Shown: piece after piece, positions 10,194 to 20,960 of the stretch
Position numbering within the stretch: position 1 is the stretch's first letter
Layout of the letters: every line of letters starts with the position of its first letter
From: Megaustenia siamemsis
Lineage: Eukaryota; Mollusca; Gastropoda; Stylommatophora; Ariophantidae
Length of the DNA stretch: 64,000 nucleotides
Assembly (NCBI GenBank): GCA_032433765.1
Contig: JAVIAB010000101.1
Coordinates: forward strand, 62,264,092 to 62,328,091
Direction: 5' to 3'
Position numbers and translations under genes: made by a program
Notes under the pieces: model-generated
What the model saw: the letters and a program-made list of their open reading frames with translations, nothing else
Told to the model about the DNA's origin: nothing
Database searches by the model: none

Positions 10194-10395
10194 TAGAATC
10201 AATGCAGCAGGAGGTCGGCGCCTGGGAGTCGTGACCCAGGTGGGTTCAACTACTGTAAGAAAAGAAATGGCGAAACACTTGCTAGACGGGGTTTTTTTTT
10301 ACTTCTGATGATCAGAATACCCCCTGCTGCAAAGTTCTGTATAAAGAGTGTCCTTTTACTATATGTATTATAATATCTATATATATTATACCATC
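10194..10395. other. Short segment with imperfect terminal inverted repeats
   Basis: GCAGCAGGAGGT near 10204 and ACCCCCTGCTGC near 10320 are inverted repeats (11 of 12 match) about 125 bp apart. They enclose a GTGGGTTCAACTACTG string that resembles a polymerase III B box. It could be a small MITE-like element or chance. Confidence 0.3.
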
Positions 10396-10510
10396 AAAAA
10401 AGAGCAGGCACTCCTGAATATATGTATCAATCTACATTGATAAGCGGAAAAAGAATAACAGATCTAATCAATAAATGTGTATAACTTTTATACAAAAAAA
10501 TAATTCTCAT

Positions 10511-10563
10511 GTGTGTGTATGTATGGGTGTGTGTGTGTGTGTGTGTGTGTATGCGCGCGCGCG
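10511..10563. repeat. (TG)n/(CG)n microsatellite
   Basis: Alternating purine-pyrimidine run of TG followed by GCGCGCGC, a sequence type able to form Z-DNA. Confidence 0.85.
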
Positions 10564-10639
10564 TACATATAGTAAGAATAGAGGAACGAGAAGTTAAAAA
10601 AAAAAAAAAAAACTTTCTCTATAAGGTAACCAGTAAGTA

Positions 10640-10894
10640 AAAAAAGTAAAGAGCCGCAGTCACGCCAAGTAGCGTATAGGGAATAAAGTGTTAGTGACCA
10701 TAATTTTTACAGACCTTCAACACATGATTGTTGGGGTAATGTGGTTGGTATTACGTCCGTACCGCTTGATTTTCCCAGAAAAAAAATCGGTACCCATTTA
10801 AGGCTGTGTGAACCCAGAATCCGTCGGTTAGGATCAAACCCTACCTCTTTTCCTTTGTAGTCCAGTTCACTAACCACTGAGCTATCGCGGCTCC
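10640..10894 (-). mobile_element. tRNA-derived SINE B, copy 1
   Basis: The minus strand begins GGAGCCGCGATAGCTCAGTG (tRNA-like A box), followed by a B-box-like GGGTTTGATCC. The body contains GGGTACCGATTTTTTT and ATACCAACCACATTACCCC, and the end reads CTTTACTTTTTTTACTTACT. It abuts a LINE A fragment at 10895. Confidence 0.85.
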
Positions 10895-11812
10895 AATTAG
10901 GAAAGTGTATCTACGTATTTGTGTAAGACAGGGGTGCGTAATATTCACCCTACTATTTATTACATACATGGACTATATATGCAAGTTAGCCAGCCCATCA
11001 GAGACAGAGGAGATCAACGAGCTTTTATTTGCAGACGATCAGGCACTAATACATGAAACAATAGAAGGCCTACAAGAACTCTTAAATAAACTCAACAGCT
11101 CAGGCACAAAATACAACATGAAAATCAACATCAATAAAACATAAGTCATGTATGCCACCAAAAATAAACAGAACATCAACATAACTATAGAAGGCAAGCA
11201 ACTAAAACAAGTAAAGGAATTCAAATACGTTTGAAGTTTAGTGACAAACGATAATTCACAAACAGCAGAGACAGAAACAAGATGCAATAAAGCTCGTCAA
11301 ATCATTGGACAGTTATCACCACTATTGTCCAAGAAGGAAATAACTCTAGAGGCAAAGCTAGCACTATACAATACAATCTTCATCCCAACGTTGTGCTACC
11401 AATGCCAGACCTGGCCCATAGATGCAAGAACAATTAGAAAAATAACCACTACTAAGATGAAATGTGTTAGACGAATGACAGGAAACAGTCTGAGAGACAA
11501 GATCAGAAATGAAGAACTGAGAAAAAAGCTAGGAATAGCCCCCGCCATAGAATATACAAGGAAACAACAGATAAAATGATTTGGCCACGCGACACGGCAA
11601 AAAGATCAAAACACAACACAACGAGCCTTCAACAAACATTGTGAGAATACCAGACCCAAGTGTCGACCACGAAAAAGATGGATGGACTGAATATTAGAAG
11701 CACTAGGAGACATAACAGCATCAGAGGCGAACAGAAGAGTAAATGACAGCAAATTATATCTCCCCTCGACGCTGAAAGGCAGATGTGGAAGGAAAGAAGA
11801 ATAAGATCTATG
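10895..11812 (+). mobile_element. LINE family A, RT with catalytic FADD
   Basis: A reading frame interrupted by stops covers RT motif B (RQGCVIF), motif C with intact catalytic box (ELLFADDQALIHE), the segment KYNMKININKT, and the C-terminal region from MTNDNSQTAETE through RMTGNSLRDKIRNEELRKKL to GRPRKRWMD. There are in-frame stops near 11142, 11233, 11577 and 11690. It is 5'-truncated before RT motif A. The 3' end is the usual CTGAAAGGCAGATG and GAA-rich tail. Confidence 0.87.
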
Positions 11813-12107
11813 TCACTCAGTGACCAAAGTGTGTAAAATAATACAGTATTAATTATGTTTTGGTTGTTATTGAACACCTTAGGTTTTTGTCGTTTATGAA
11901 AAACGAAAGGAATAGCTTTCACTTAAATATGTACTAATGCTAATGAAACGGTGTGATGAGTCATATATCAAGACATTATGAAAAAAATGAATATATCATT
12001 TGTAAAATACGTGAAATAAAGAGCGAGAAATAAAATAAATATGAGTATAATGATTATAATAATACATAACCAAACATTTAAAAATACAGTTAAAGTCAGA
12101 AACATGG
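11813..12107. other. Unassigned AT-rich sequence
   Basis: AT-rich intergenic DNA with no recognisable feature. Confidence 0.45.
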
Positions 12108-12335
12108 GGTACAGGTTGGTCTCGACAACACCGGTTGGGATTTTTATTTATGGTTTCTCTCAGTCTGACTCAGAGCTCAGCAGCGAGGCCCGGCTTAAAA
12201 CGTCAATTATTCTTCGACGGAAAAAAATATGAGTACATCCGAAGTCGGGGTTATCTGCCTGTGCGGCGAGAGACACGCGGCTGCCAGGGAAAAATTGATT
12301 AACACGCAAAACTCAGTTCCTAGTCTCTAGGGATT
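12108..12335 (+). mobile_element. SINE D, copy 2, lacking its head
   Basis: Matches the body of SINE D from CAACACCGGTTGGGAT through GGCCCGGCTTAAAACGTCAA and CCGAAGTCGG to GACTAGGAAC-like 3' sequence. The tRNA-like A box region is shortened or missing. Confidence 0.7.
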
Positions 12336-12604
12336 TTGTCAAAGTTAAAAAAAAAACAACTTCACAATACAATTGTTTTGTTGATTTGAAAGTTGTGTTT
12401 ATCGAATGCCAGTTGCGATGCTTTTTTTTTCCTAACGAAAAGGTTGAGGTTTCCATCTAGCCTCTTCGCTTTTACAACTATGTGTGAACGAGAGGTATTC
12501 TCGTGTTCTCTGGGAAGGAAATGTATCGTCGGAGGTAACTGGCCACCATTCCTAATGAAGCTAAGAGTTAGTGATAGTTAACCGTGATTATTTTCTGATA
12601 TAGC
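12336..12604. other. Unassigned sequence
   Basis: AT-rich. A small ORF at 12393 has no recognisable motif. Confidence 0.4.
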
Positions 12605-12770
12605 AAGTAGTGGGGTCTAATGTTCACTCCTGTAAGGTATGGTGACAGTTTAATAAGATCTTATAGGAATGTACATTACGCCCCACTACTTTTTCCTGCT
12701 TCTAGCTTTACCAGAACACTGCAATTATTCGCCTGTTTCCCATTTCTTATAGACATTTGATATAAGGCTA
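12605..12770. mobile_element. Penelope-like terminal remnant with a 32-bp inverted repeat
   Basis: Inverted arms at 12605-12636 and 12660-12691 (AAGTAGTGGGG... and ...CCCCACTACTT) match at 27 of 32 positions around a 23-base spacer. The spacer side (AAGGTATGGTGACAG) and the adjacent TGCAATTATTCGCCTGTTT match pieces of the 3' end of PLE copy 1 near 2915-3005, in opposite relative orientation. This suggests a rearranged PLE end. Confidence 0.5.
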
Positions 12771-13020
12771 CATTTACCATTCGAAGTAGGAATGCATTTT
12801 TAGAGGTGGATACATAATGAATAAAGTAAATAAGATATAAAATGGGAGAATGATGCTATTTCTCATTAACATTAACACCAGCTATCGATCCTACTACATG
12901 CACTTACCTTTACTTTTCCATCCACCATCAACAGCATCTTTAAAGACAGCGAAATGTAGCTTTTAGGGAAATATATTTGTGGGCAGATCTTCTCTGTTTA
13001 AATTGTTTCTTCTTACAGTC
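12771..13020. other. Unassigned sequence
   Basis: No recognisable gene or repeat. Confidence 0.4.
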
Positions 13021-13352
13021 TAAAGGTAAAGGTCAAGTACGAGACTTGAATCGACGTCTTAACACGCTTGTTTTTATCCGTATGTGCCCGGCCGCCTTTC
13101 CAGAAGTGTTCGGAGACTTCTGGATAGTGTCGCTTCTAGCATAGAAACTCACGACGCTTGAGCATTCCTCACCTTTCCAGAGTGCTAAACCGTGGTACCC
13201 ATTTCTATCAGCGGCTGGGTCAAACCCTTGGATATTTATTTTTCAACCACGAGTACAACTCACACTGATTCCAGAGGGGATAGAACACGAGTTTTCCTAA
13301 CGTCAGTAGCCCAGTCGGGTGGTTTTCCCAACGAGGCTACAGAAGCCTCCAA
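13021..13352 (-). mobile_element. tRNA-derived SINE C, copy 1
   Basis: The minus strand starts with a tRNA-like head (GTAGCCTCGTTGGG A-box region, and a GTGTTCTATCCC-like B box). It continues through GGTTGAAAAATAAATA, ATGGGTACC and AAGTCTCCGAACACTTCTGG, and ends CTTTACCTTTA. Three more copies lie at 21785, 43358 and 48830, all on the minus strand. Confidence 0.85.
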
Positions 13353-14142
13353 ATGTACATATAGTGCATGTGTTGAGGGGGACTCGTTCGTGTGCTACAA
13401 ATCAGGAGAACGCGGGCTCGATCTGTAAAGTCAAAATCTGTGTCTGTCGAGGGTGAGATCAAAACTCAGACCCGAACAGCTCAAGGCGATAACACTGCTC
13501 GATACGATGCCTTTATTCTATGGTCCTACCAGCCACCATGGCAGGCCTCAGACTTGGAAATGCCGTTAAGATAGTTTTGTGCTTCATTCTTGGTTTTTTA
13601 TTTAAGGTTCCCCTGACAGTACATATACAGTTAATGTATAGTCTCTTCAGAGTTAAGTTAAAGTTTGAAAGAGTACATCAATGTGTGTCACGGCTTTATA
13701 GATTTATGAAGGTGACCAAGGCAAATCAACATTTCTGTGAAAGAATAACAATCAACAAGGAACAGACATTAACGTTTTATAAATAACAATAACAGGCACT
13801 GATATAATTGGGAGACTGCCCGCCGAGTAAACTAGAATTGTGCTCTAACGTTGGGGTCATCGTTTGGAAATATAACTAGACTATTTGGTTGTTATGTTTA
13901 TCCTTAACTTTACAGCATGCAATGCACATAAAATGGCTTTTGGAAAGTCTATCTACAAGTAGAACTCGGAATTCGTGCAATATGTTCCAGTAGAATTCAA
14001 CTTTGTATATACACTTTGCCTTGTAGTTCTGGAAATAATCCATCTAGCTTCAGATGTCCGCGTGAAGACTACTGTTGCAATATCTTTGTTTCACCGGACT
14101 CACTCTCTCTCTTCTCTCTTTTTTCATATTATTATCTACCTT
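13353..14142. other. Unassigned sequence
   Basis: Several small plus-strand ORFs (13392-13786, 14016-14309) without recognisable domains or splice context. I cannot assign a gene. Confidence 0.4.
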
Positions 14143-14230
14143 TAACCAATGTTGTTTCATTGATGCATCATCTTATAGAGCTACGTTCACCCAATGCTGT
14201 TTCATTAATACATCATCCTATATATCATAG
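14143..14230. repeat. CCAATGTTGTTTCATTGATGCA-like repeat, short block
   Basis: Two imperfect copies of a unit that is amplified further at 15670-15975 (CACCCAATGCTGTTTCAT...). The shared unit in two blocks 1.5 kb apart suggests they were once connected or seeded each other. Confidence 0.7.
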
Positions 14231-14524
14231 ATATTCGAGTTCGAGTGGGACGCACCAAAATAGCAGCTTATTTATATTCGAGCTATGGACTAAGCAATGT
14301 TTACTTTGAATACCACGATATATGTTATTGCAGCGAGTTGGCAGATTTTTGAAAATATATTCAGGGGTTTGAACATAAATGTTTGTTCACAGTTCGTTAA
14401 CCTTCGCTGTAGATAAAGTCGTTAATTTGATGGCTTAGTTTGTGGCATTTGTAGCTTAGGACCTAACTTGTGCAAACGGATGGCATTGGCAAGGATCATT
14501 TTGTATCTATGAAGTGGGCTCATT

Positions 14525-15242
14525 TTGCGTTTAACTCAAAAGCATATGTGCTTTTTAACCAAAGAACTTTTTTTGGGACTCAATGAAGATATCCCCGATG
14601 GAAGAATAAATTGTACTATTAATCCCATAAATGATTCGCTTCCAGAGGTTTATGATGTAAACAAAGCAGTTTTGTCATTGCAAATGAATAATGTCCACAC
14701 CTATAATTGGTCAGGATTGGGTAGCAGCAGCAGTTTTATAGCGAACACAGAAAACATCACAGGATTGTGCTGTTCCTAAACAGCTATGCCATGCTACCCT
14801 AGAATTGCCTTTAATGGGATTACTGTGACCACAAACCACTCTCCATGTGTGTGCCACGTATTTACACCTCTGAAAGAAATTCTGAATATAACAACATCAT
14901 GTTCCGTCTGTGATATTAATGACCACATACTCCACTATGATTGATACAACTGTTGCACCAAGCACTTCATCAGCAAAGCTATATCTATGGAATGTTCATC
15001 TGACATTGTTCTTGAATGATGTCAAAGTTAATGAGACATCAGAATCGTGTGGCGGCAGCTACAAGAAGGGAGCGGAGAACATTAGCAATTGTGTTTTTAC
15101 TAACCACAGGTCATGTGGCTTCTGTTGGATTGGAAATGATAACTTACCACCCCTGTGTTTCTGTATGTTTGGAATTGGAGTCATCAACGATGGCCTAACA
15201 TCATCAAGTGCTACGACGATCATCATTTTCGGGAGGACGTAA
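14525..15242 (+). pseudogene. Unidentified Cys-rich extracellular-type coding remnant
   Basis: A frame from 14525, open except for one stop at 14777-14779, continues to about 14944. A second frame (14910-15242) takes over after a shift. Together they read as a Cys-rich stretch with many N-glycosylation sequons (NCT, NDS, NWS, NIT, NHS, NET, NIS), typical of a secreted or surface protein. Examples are YDVNKAVLSLQMNNVHTYNW, then CVCHVFTPLKEILNITTSCS, then ESCGGSYKKGAENISNCVF. I do not recognise the family. It lies 3.4 kb upstream of the EGF-type pseudogene on the same strand, and whether they were one gene cannot be told. It could also be chance. Confidence 0.3.
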
Positions 15243-15669
15243 ACTCCCATGGTATATGGTGGATAGGCGGCAGGAACCATTGAAGGCTATGTCTGAAATG
15301 TGTTCCTTCTTGCAGTTTCCTCATATTCCAAGTCCGGCTTGTTGCAGGAGCTACTGAGTTAAGTGCTCTGTGCACACCGTGAGCTGTGTGTCTCATCCGT
15401 TTTGATCCGGCTTCGATATCCCGCTTGTTTACGATGAATGATGATATCGTATGACGGGGAACAGTTGGCTGTGTTCACTTTCTGCGCGGTTTCGCCTTAT
15501 GTCTTTTGGCGTGTGCTGAGACTGCTACGATGGGGACTACAGTTACCTTTCTTTGTTTGGGAGATGAGTTAGTAATTCGGATGATTCCACTGGCACGGGC
15601 GGTTGAGCAATTATGGATTTTAATTCGTTTGCTGTGAGACCGAGGCCTTCCATTGCCAATAACAATAGC
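15243..15669. other. Unassigned sequence
   Basis: No recognisable motif or repeat. Confidence 0.4.
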
Positions 15670-15975
15670 CTATATATCAATCTTCACCCAATGCTGTTTC
15701 ATGGATGCATTATCTTTATCAATCTTCACCCAATGCTGTTTCATGGATGCATTATCTTTATCAATCTTCTCCCCATGCTGTTTCATGGATGCATTATTTT
15801 AATTATCTACCGTTAGCCCATGCTGTTTAATTGATACATTTTCTTACAGATCTATCTTAACCTCATGCTGTTTAATAGTTGGATCATCTTATATATAAAG
15901 CTTCACCCAGTGCTTTTCACTCATGCATCAACTTATAGATCTACCATTACCCCAAGCTGTTTTATTTTACTGTGA
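15670..15975. repeat. Minisatellite of CACCCAATGCTGTTTCAT units
   Basis: Near-perfect 41-bp units at the start, then increasingly degenerate units of about 41-54 bp (CATGCTGTTTAATTGATACA and similar), about seven in all. A short ORF through it (15613-15816) repeats FINLHPMLFHGCI and is an artefact of the repeat. Confidence 0.85.
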
Positions 15976-16052
15976 AATCTCATAAACACAATCATTATTG
16001 TTCCATAGAGATATATGGTTGAAGTGATGGTTTATTTGGTGTAATGCATCAA

Positions 16053-16053
16053 C

Positions 16054-16136
<83 letters not shown>

Positions 16137-16233
16137 TCAGTCTTTTTTTCTTTCTTTCTTTCAGTCTTTCTTTCTTTCTCCTTTCCTTTCTTTCTCCCTT
16201 CCTTTCTTTCTTTCTTTCCTAATTTCTGTTTTC

Positions 16234-16304
<71 letters not shown>

Positions 16305-16698
16305 TCCTACTTTCTTTTTTCTTTCTTTCCAACTTTCTATTTCCTCCTCTCCTTCTTTCTTTTTTTCTTTCTTTCTTCCTTTCTTTCTTTCTTTTTCCCT
16401 TCTTTCTTTCTTGCCTGCTTTCTTTTTTTTCTACTTTCTTTCTTTCTTTATTTCATTCTTTCCTAATTTCTTTTTTCATTCTTTCTTTCTTTCTTTCTTT
16501 TTTCCTTCTTTCTTTCCTTCCAATTTTCTATTTCCTTCTCTCCTTCTTTCTGTTTTCTTTCTTTCTTCCTTTCTTTCTTTCTTTTTCCCTTCTTTCTTTC
16601 TTTCCTAATTTCCTTTTTTTCTTCATTCTTTCTTTCTTTATTTCTTTCTTTTTTTCCTTCTTTCTTTTTTCCTTCTTTCTTTTTCCTACTCACTTTTT

Positions 16699-16738
<40 letters not shown>

Positions 16739-17075
16739 TATTTCTTTCCTAATTTCTTTTTTTCATTCTTTCTTTATTTCTTTCTTTATTTTGTTCCTTC
16801 TTTCTTTCTATCTTTCTCACTTTCTTTTTTCCTTCTTTCTTTATTTCTTTCCTACATTCTTTTTTCCTTCTTTCTTTTTTATTTCATTCTTTCTTTCTTT
16901 ATTTCCTCCTTTCTTTTTTCCTTCTTTCTTTCTTTATTTCCTACTTTCTTTTTTCCTTTTTTCTTTCGTTCTTTCTTTCTTTCTTTCCTTCTTGTTTGCT
17001 TTATATATTTCTTTCCTACTTTATTTTTTCCTTCCATTTTTATTTCTTACTTTCTTTCTTTCTTTTTTCTTTCGT
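16053..17075. repeat. (CTTT)n / homopyrimidine array, about 1 kb
   Basis: Long runs of CTTT with interspersed CCTT, TTTT, CCTAATTT and CTACTTT variants. The plus strand is almost entirely pyrimidine. The long Phe/Leu/Ser ORFs on the plus strand and Lys/Glu/Arg ORFs on the minus strand simply follow from the repeat. Confidence 0.95.
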
Positions 17076-17269
17076 CACTTCCTCTTGTATCCGATCCGGT
17101 TTTGAGAGATAAACAAATTTAGGTTCTCGCCCTTGTGGCGATTTTCACTCATTGACGATTGATGTTGTAACGTAAATTTGTTGGGTTCCGTCTACTTTAC
17201 TTTAGGCTGCCACTTTCGCTTCTTCCTTCTTCTCCTATATAAATGTCTTGTGAGAAAATATTTGATTAA

Positions 17270-17981
17270 TAGCAGGCAAAAAAGGAATTGAAGTCAACGG
17301 TTACAGCATAAACAATCTGAGATATCCGGTTGGCACAGTCTTAACATGGAGATTTAATGGTAAGAAATGAAAGGTATAATAATGAAAGAAAACAGCAAGA
17401 AACATATCATTGTGAACAGTAAGAAAACAGTAGTAATGGTCTTTTCGAAAAAAAAACATGCATCACAATCATGCAGCAAAAAAAAAAAAACATGACAATC
17501 TAAAACAAGTGCAGAAAGTCAAATAATTAGGCACAATAAGAACATCAGACGGAAGATGCACCACAGAAATACACAGTAGAAAAGCTCAGAACAAAATAGC
17601 GTTTCAGAAAATGAATTCGCCCTGTGAAACAGGTTTGTGTTAATAGAGGTGAGAAAGAGAATTTAGCGGTTCTATAAATGGACAATTCTAACATATGTAA
17701 GTGAATTATAGACAGTAGACAAACAAATGAAACAACGATTAGCGCACTGAGATGGAATTTCTCAGAAGAATGTTGACAGCTGAAAAGAATAACGAGGAAA
17801 GTCTCAAAGAAACTAACAATATGGAGCTCCCAAGAAACATCAGAAAGAGAAACAATCAACATTTTTTGCGCACATTATGAACAAATAAAAGTGAATACTT
17901 GGTTGTAACTGACAAAGTAGAAGGAAAGAGAGGTCGCGGACGACATAGGGAGACGAAGCAGAATAGTTTGGTGTCATAACG
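17270..17981 (+). mobile_element. LINE family G, 5' part of a SINE-interrupted copy
   Basis: Encodes, with several frame breaks, the RT segment around KKGIEVNGYSINNLRYP (the motif C region, with the YADD box destroyed), then VKQIIRHNKNIRRKMHHR-like sequence, KIAFQKMNSPC and a FLRRMLTAEKNNEES-like segment. It matches the copies at 24110 and 31815. It ends where SINE B begins. Confidence 0.75.
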
Positions 17982-18243
17982 GAGCCGCGATAGCTCAGTG
18001 GTTAGTGAAATGAAACACTAAGGGCAAGGGGTAGGGTTCGATCCAAACTGACGGCTTCCGTTTCACCCAGCCTTTAAAGGGTACCGGATTTTTTTTCTGG
18101 GAAAGTAAAGCGGCAAGGACATAATACCGACCATATTACCCCAAAAATCATGTGCTGAAGGTGTGTACAATTTATGGTCACTAACGCCATATTCCCTATA
18201 CGCCACTTGGCGTGACCAGGGTACTTTACTTTACATTTTTACT
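17982..18243 (+). mobile_element. tRNA-derived SINE B, copy 2
   Basis: Starts GGAGCCGCGATAGCTCAGTG and includes the B box GGTTCGATCC. The body has GGGTACCGGATTTTTTTTCTGGGAA and ACCGACCATATTACCCC, and the end ATACGCCACTTGGCGTGACC is followed by TACTTTACTTTACA. It interrupts LINE G. Confidence 0.88.
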
Positions 18244-18312
18244 GTGGTTAGGGAATTGTGGAATGACATGATCACATACGACAACCGGTATGTCACAGGA
18301 TGAATATGATGT
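18244..18312 (+). mobile_element. LINE family G, 3' remainder after SINE B
   Basis: GGAATTGTGGAATGACATGA followed by CAACCGGTATGTCACAGGATG is the conserved 3' end of family G. About 40 bp of the G sequence expected between the two halves is missing, so the junction also involves a small deletion. Confidence 0.7.
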
Positions 18313-18599
18313 TAATGGTAAGGAATCACACGGCATTTTTCTAAATGGCCAAGCCAGTTTTTGTTGTTATTATTTCTGCATGAAGACTATGATTGGCCCA
18401 TTGTCTACCCTTTCTCTAATAATATCACATTTGATTTTTCTTTCTGGTCACTCGAACGCTTTCCTCAGACATCGTATCTCTGAGTGACAAGCTTTCTTTT
18501 ATCATTAGAAGCAAGTAACAATGAATCAAGGTTTGTAGTTAGTCGCACGAGATTGATGTCTTTTGCTCTGGGGCTGGTCTGATCAACAAGGTACGGATT

Positions 18600-19664
18600 G
18601 AAGGGGCGATAGTTGCAAATATCTGCTCCATCTACATTGACGGGGGTCGGAATGTGGCTCTCAAACAAAACACAAACCAGACAGACACATTTAATACTTT
18701 TTATACAGGGGACGGATGTGGACTAGAGGCCGCACTTAATGGCAAAACAAAGACCAATCTCTATGACAATGACTGCACACACACACACACAATTGAGAAG
18801 TGGAACCAATTATGTTTACTGGTATCTGAACTTTGCAACGCCCCAGAAGACTCACACCATTCGAATTTATCGTCGAGCTAGCACTATTATTCGGGCAAAA
18901 AATGCCACTCTAAGGGCCTTCTCTGACAGTGGCGGTGTAGTGTTCCAGTATAATGATATATCATGCCCAAACATTTATGTGAACTCTATTGTAGTCACCA
19001 CACAAGCGACAATGGCACACATTAAGATTGAGTTCTCACCGATCATTTCGGAATCCGACAGTGCACTGACGGTGTGTGAGGTGCAAACATTTACAGACAC
19101 CTATTGTGTGGACGGGCATTCTTGGTCGTTTTGTGCAGTGTGCAGTGTGTACTGCAAAGGCTAAAACGTCATCATCGGTACGTGTCACGGCAACTGTTCA
19201 CATGGGAACTTTGGCACGACTGCTCCGGGTCTTATCTTAGTGTCTGTCCTTTATGTGAGGAAAAATCCGGAAAATGCCTACAATGTAAACGTCCTGGCTA
19301 CACCTGTAATGACACTTGTCCCAATGGTAATTTTGGGCTACAGTACAATCAGACGTGTTCTGATGGCTGTGACATCATATGTGACCCGGAAAGTACAGAC
19401 TGTGCGCGCAAGGAAACATACAACGGATCAGACTGCACTCTCAAATGTCCGGACAGCTGTTTCAACGACACCTGTGAACAGTCAACCGGGAACTGTACAT
19501 GCAAGGGAACGATCTACGGGTCAGACTGCACTCTCCAATCACCGGACAACTGTTTGAACGAAACCTGTGAACAGTTAATCGGGGCCTGCGTCTCGTATGT
19601 CGATGATTTCCAGGTTAAGAAGAATCTGCCGACTACAACAAACCCAAGCATATGGATACCTTAA
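18600..19664 (+). pseudogene. Decayed secreted protein: galactose-binding-like domain plus EGF-like repeats
   Basis: The first frame reads ANICSIYIDGGRNVALKQNT and continues to a DNDCTHTHTIEKW segment, resembling the start of a mature secreted protein with a fucolectin/F5-8-like fold. A one-base insertion near 18807 shifts it to the next frame, which carries VYWYLNFATPQKTHTIRIYR, the domain core, and LTVCEVQTFTDTYCVDG. A TAA follows at 19162-19164. After another shift near 19225-19245 an EGF-like stretch runs to a TAA at 19662-19664: CPLCEEKSGKCLQCKRPGYT, CNDTCPNGNFG, then two 36-residue repeats (YNGSDCTLKCPDSCFNDTCE and YGSDCTLQSPDNCLNETCEQ). The second repeat has lost a Cys (TLKC to TLQS). 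Related gastropod proteins carry many more EGF repeats and often a membrane segment and kinase or phosphatase domain, none of which is seen here. Intact function is unlikely with three lesions. Confidence 0.75.
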
Positions 19665-19679
19665 TGTGTTTCTGTGCTG

Positions 19680-19800
19680 GAGATGGTTCATTTCTTGGTG
19701 TTTTTCCGTGAAGCCATGGCTCATAGCTTGATGTGTTTCTGTGCTAGCCATGGCTCATATCTTGATGTGTTTCTGTGCTAGCCATGGCGCATATCTTAGC

Positions 19801-19831
<31 letters not shown>

Positions 19832-20195
19832 GTCCATCGCTCATATCTTGGTGTATGTCATGTTAGTCATATATCATATATTGGTGTGTCCGTGTTAATC
19901 ATGTCTCATATATTTATGTGTGTATGTGTTTAGTTATATCTCATATCTTAGTGTGTATCTGTGTTAGTCATGTGTCATATCTTTGTGTGTGCATGTCTAT
20001 GTTTGTCATATCTCATATCCTTTTGTGTGCATGTCTATGTTGGTCATATCTCATATCTTTATGTGCATGTTTATGTTAGTCATGTGTCATATATCTTGAT
20101 GTGTGTCAGTGTTAGTCATGCCTCGTATCGATGTTTGCATGTCTGTGTTGGTCACATCTCTTATCTTTATGTGTGCATGTCTGTGCTAGTCACCT
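19680..20195. repeat. Minisatellite of about 35-45 bp units plus (GT)n
   Basis: A dozen or so units of the type CTCATATCTT.ATGTGTGCATGTCTATGTTAGTC, with an early subset CTGTGCTAGCCATGGCTCAT and an internal (GT)n run at 19802-19830. It begins 15 bp after the pseudogene stop. Confidence 0.85.
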
Positions 20196-20520
20196 CTAGT
20201 GACTCGGGCAGATGGTGCTCGTAAACCTGGGATGGCCGACCATCTAAGGGCAGAATCCCCCTACAGAAAAGATCATCTGCTGCCTTGCAGGAAGATTGGG
20301 GACAATTAAAGGCTAAGGAATGCAAACCTGAATAAAATACTGGCTAAAATCGGATACATTGGGCCACTGGCGCTGAATACAGTGCAACGTTTTAACGGGA
20401 GTTCATTCAGAGTGGATCTGGCAGACTCTAATTGTGATGTTCTTCCTGTGGGGGCGATCAACACACTTAACCTGACAGCTGACTTCATGTGAGAGTCTGG
20501 AATCCTACTCTGATTGAGTC
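20196..20520. other. Unassigned segment with an open plus-strand frame
   Basis: A plus-strand frame around 20340-20490 reads KIGYIGPLALNTVQRFNGSS and onward to a stop after TADFM. It resembles coding sequence in composition but I do not recognise it. It could be another exon remnant of the neighbouring pseudogene or of a mobile element. Confidence 0.3.
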
Positions 20521-20528
20521 ATGATCGC

Positions 20529-20529
<1 letters not shown>

Positions 20530-20577
<48 letters not shown>
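20530..20577. repeat. (GA)n microsatellite
   Basis: A nearly pure AG dinucleotide run. Confidence 0.95.
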
Positions 20578-20689
20578 CGCAAGTGATTATGTATGTTATT
20601 AATAGTACAATGTTGGAATGAATAAACTCTATAAGATTTGTTTCATTTTTAATTGGTAGTGTTTTGTGTTGACGTATAGTGGACACATC

Positions 20690-20960
20690 TCACAATATTG
20701 GGTTTGCCTTATTGCATCGTATATCTATTTATTTATCAATTTTACCATCTTCAGAGAATATTGTTCCCAGATATTTGAAGTGCATTACTCGTGTTATAAA
20801 ATGGAACAATAACTTACTCAAGACTTAATCTTTGTTTTTTTAATATCTGAATATTTGATATCTCCATGTTTTTATTTTGTTCACAGCTACCTATCCCTCT
20901 ATTAAACTAGACAAGCCCATTCTTTAATCATGTCTTATAGCTTCTTCCTTTGGCATCATT
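20690..20960 (-). mobile_element. LINE family N, RT fragment
   Basis: The minus strand encodes FKYLGTIFSEDGKIDK and then IDIRCNKAN-IL, the conserved stretch that follows the RT catalytic domain in these LINEs (compare KYLGSLVTNDN...RCNKARQII in family A). It is short, diverged and truncated at both ends. Confidence 0.6.

Noticed and set aside
16044..17105. Long Phe/Leu/Ser and Lys/Glu ORFs
   Set aside because: Direct products of the CTTT array on either strand.
18771..18800. The CACACA run as the cause of the frameshift in the EGF-type pseudogene
   Set aside because: Codon-by-codon reading shows the frame is kept through the run and lost about 15 bases later, near 18807.
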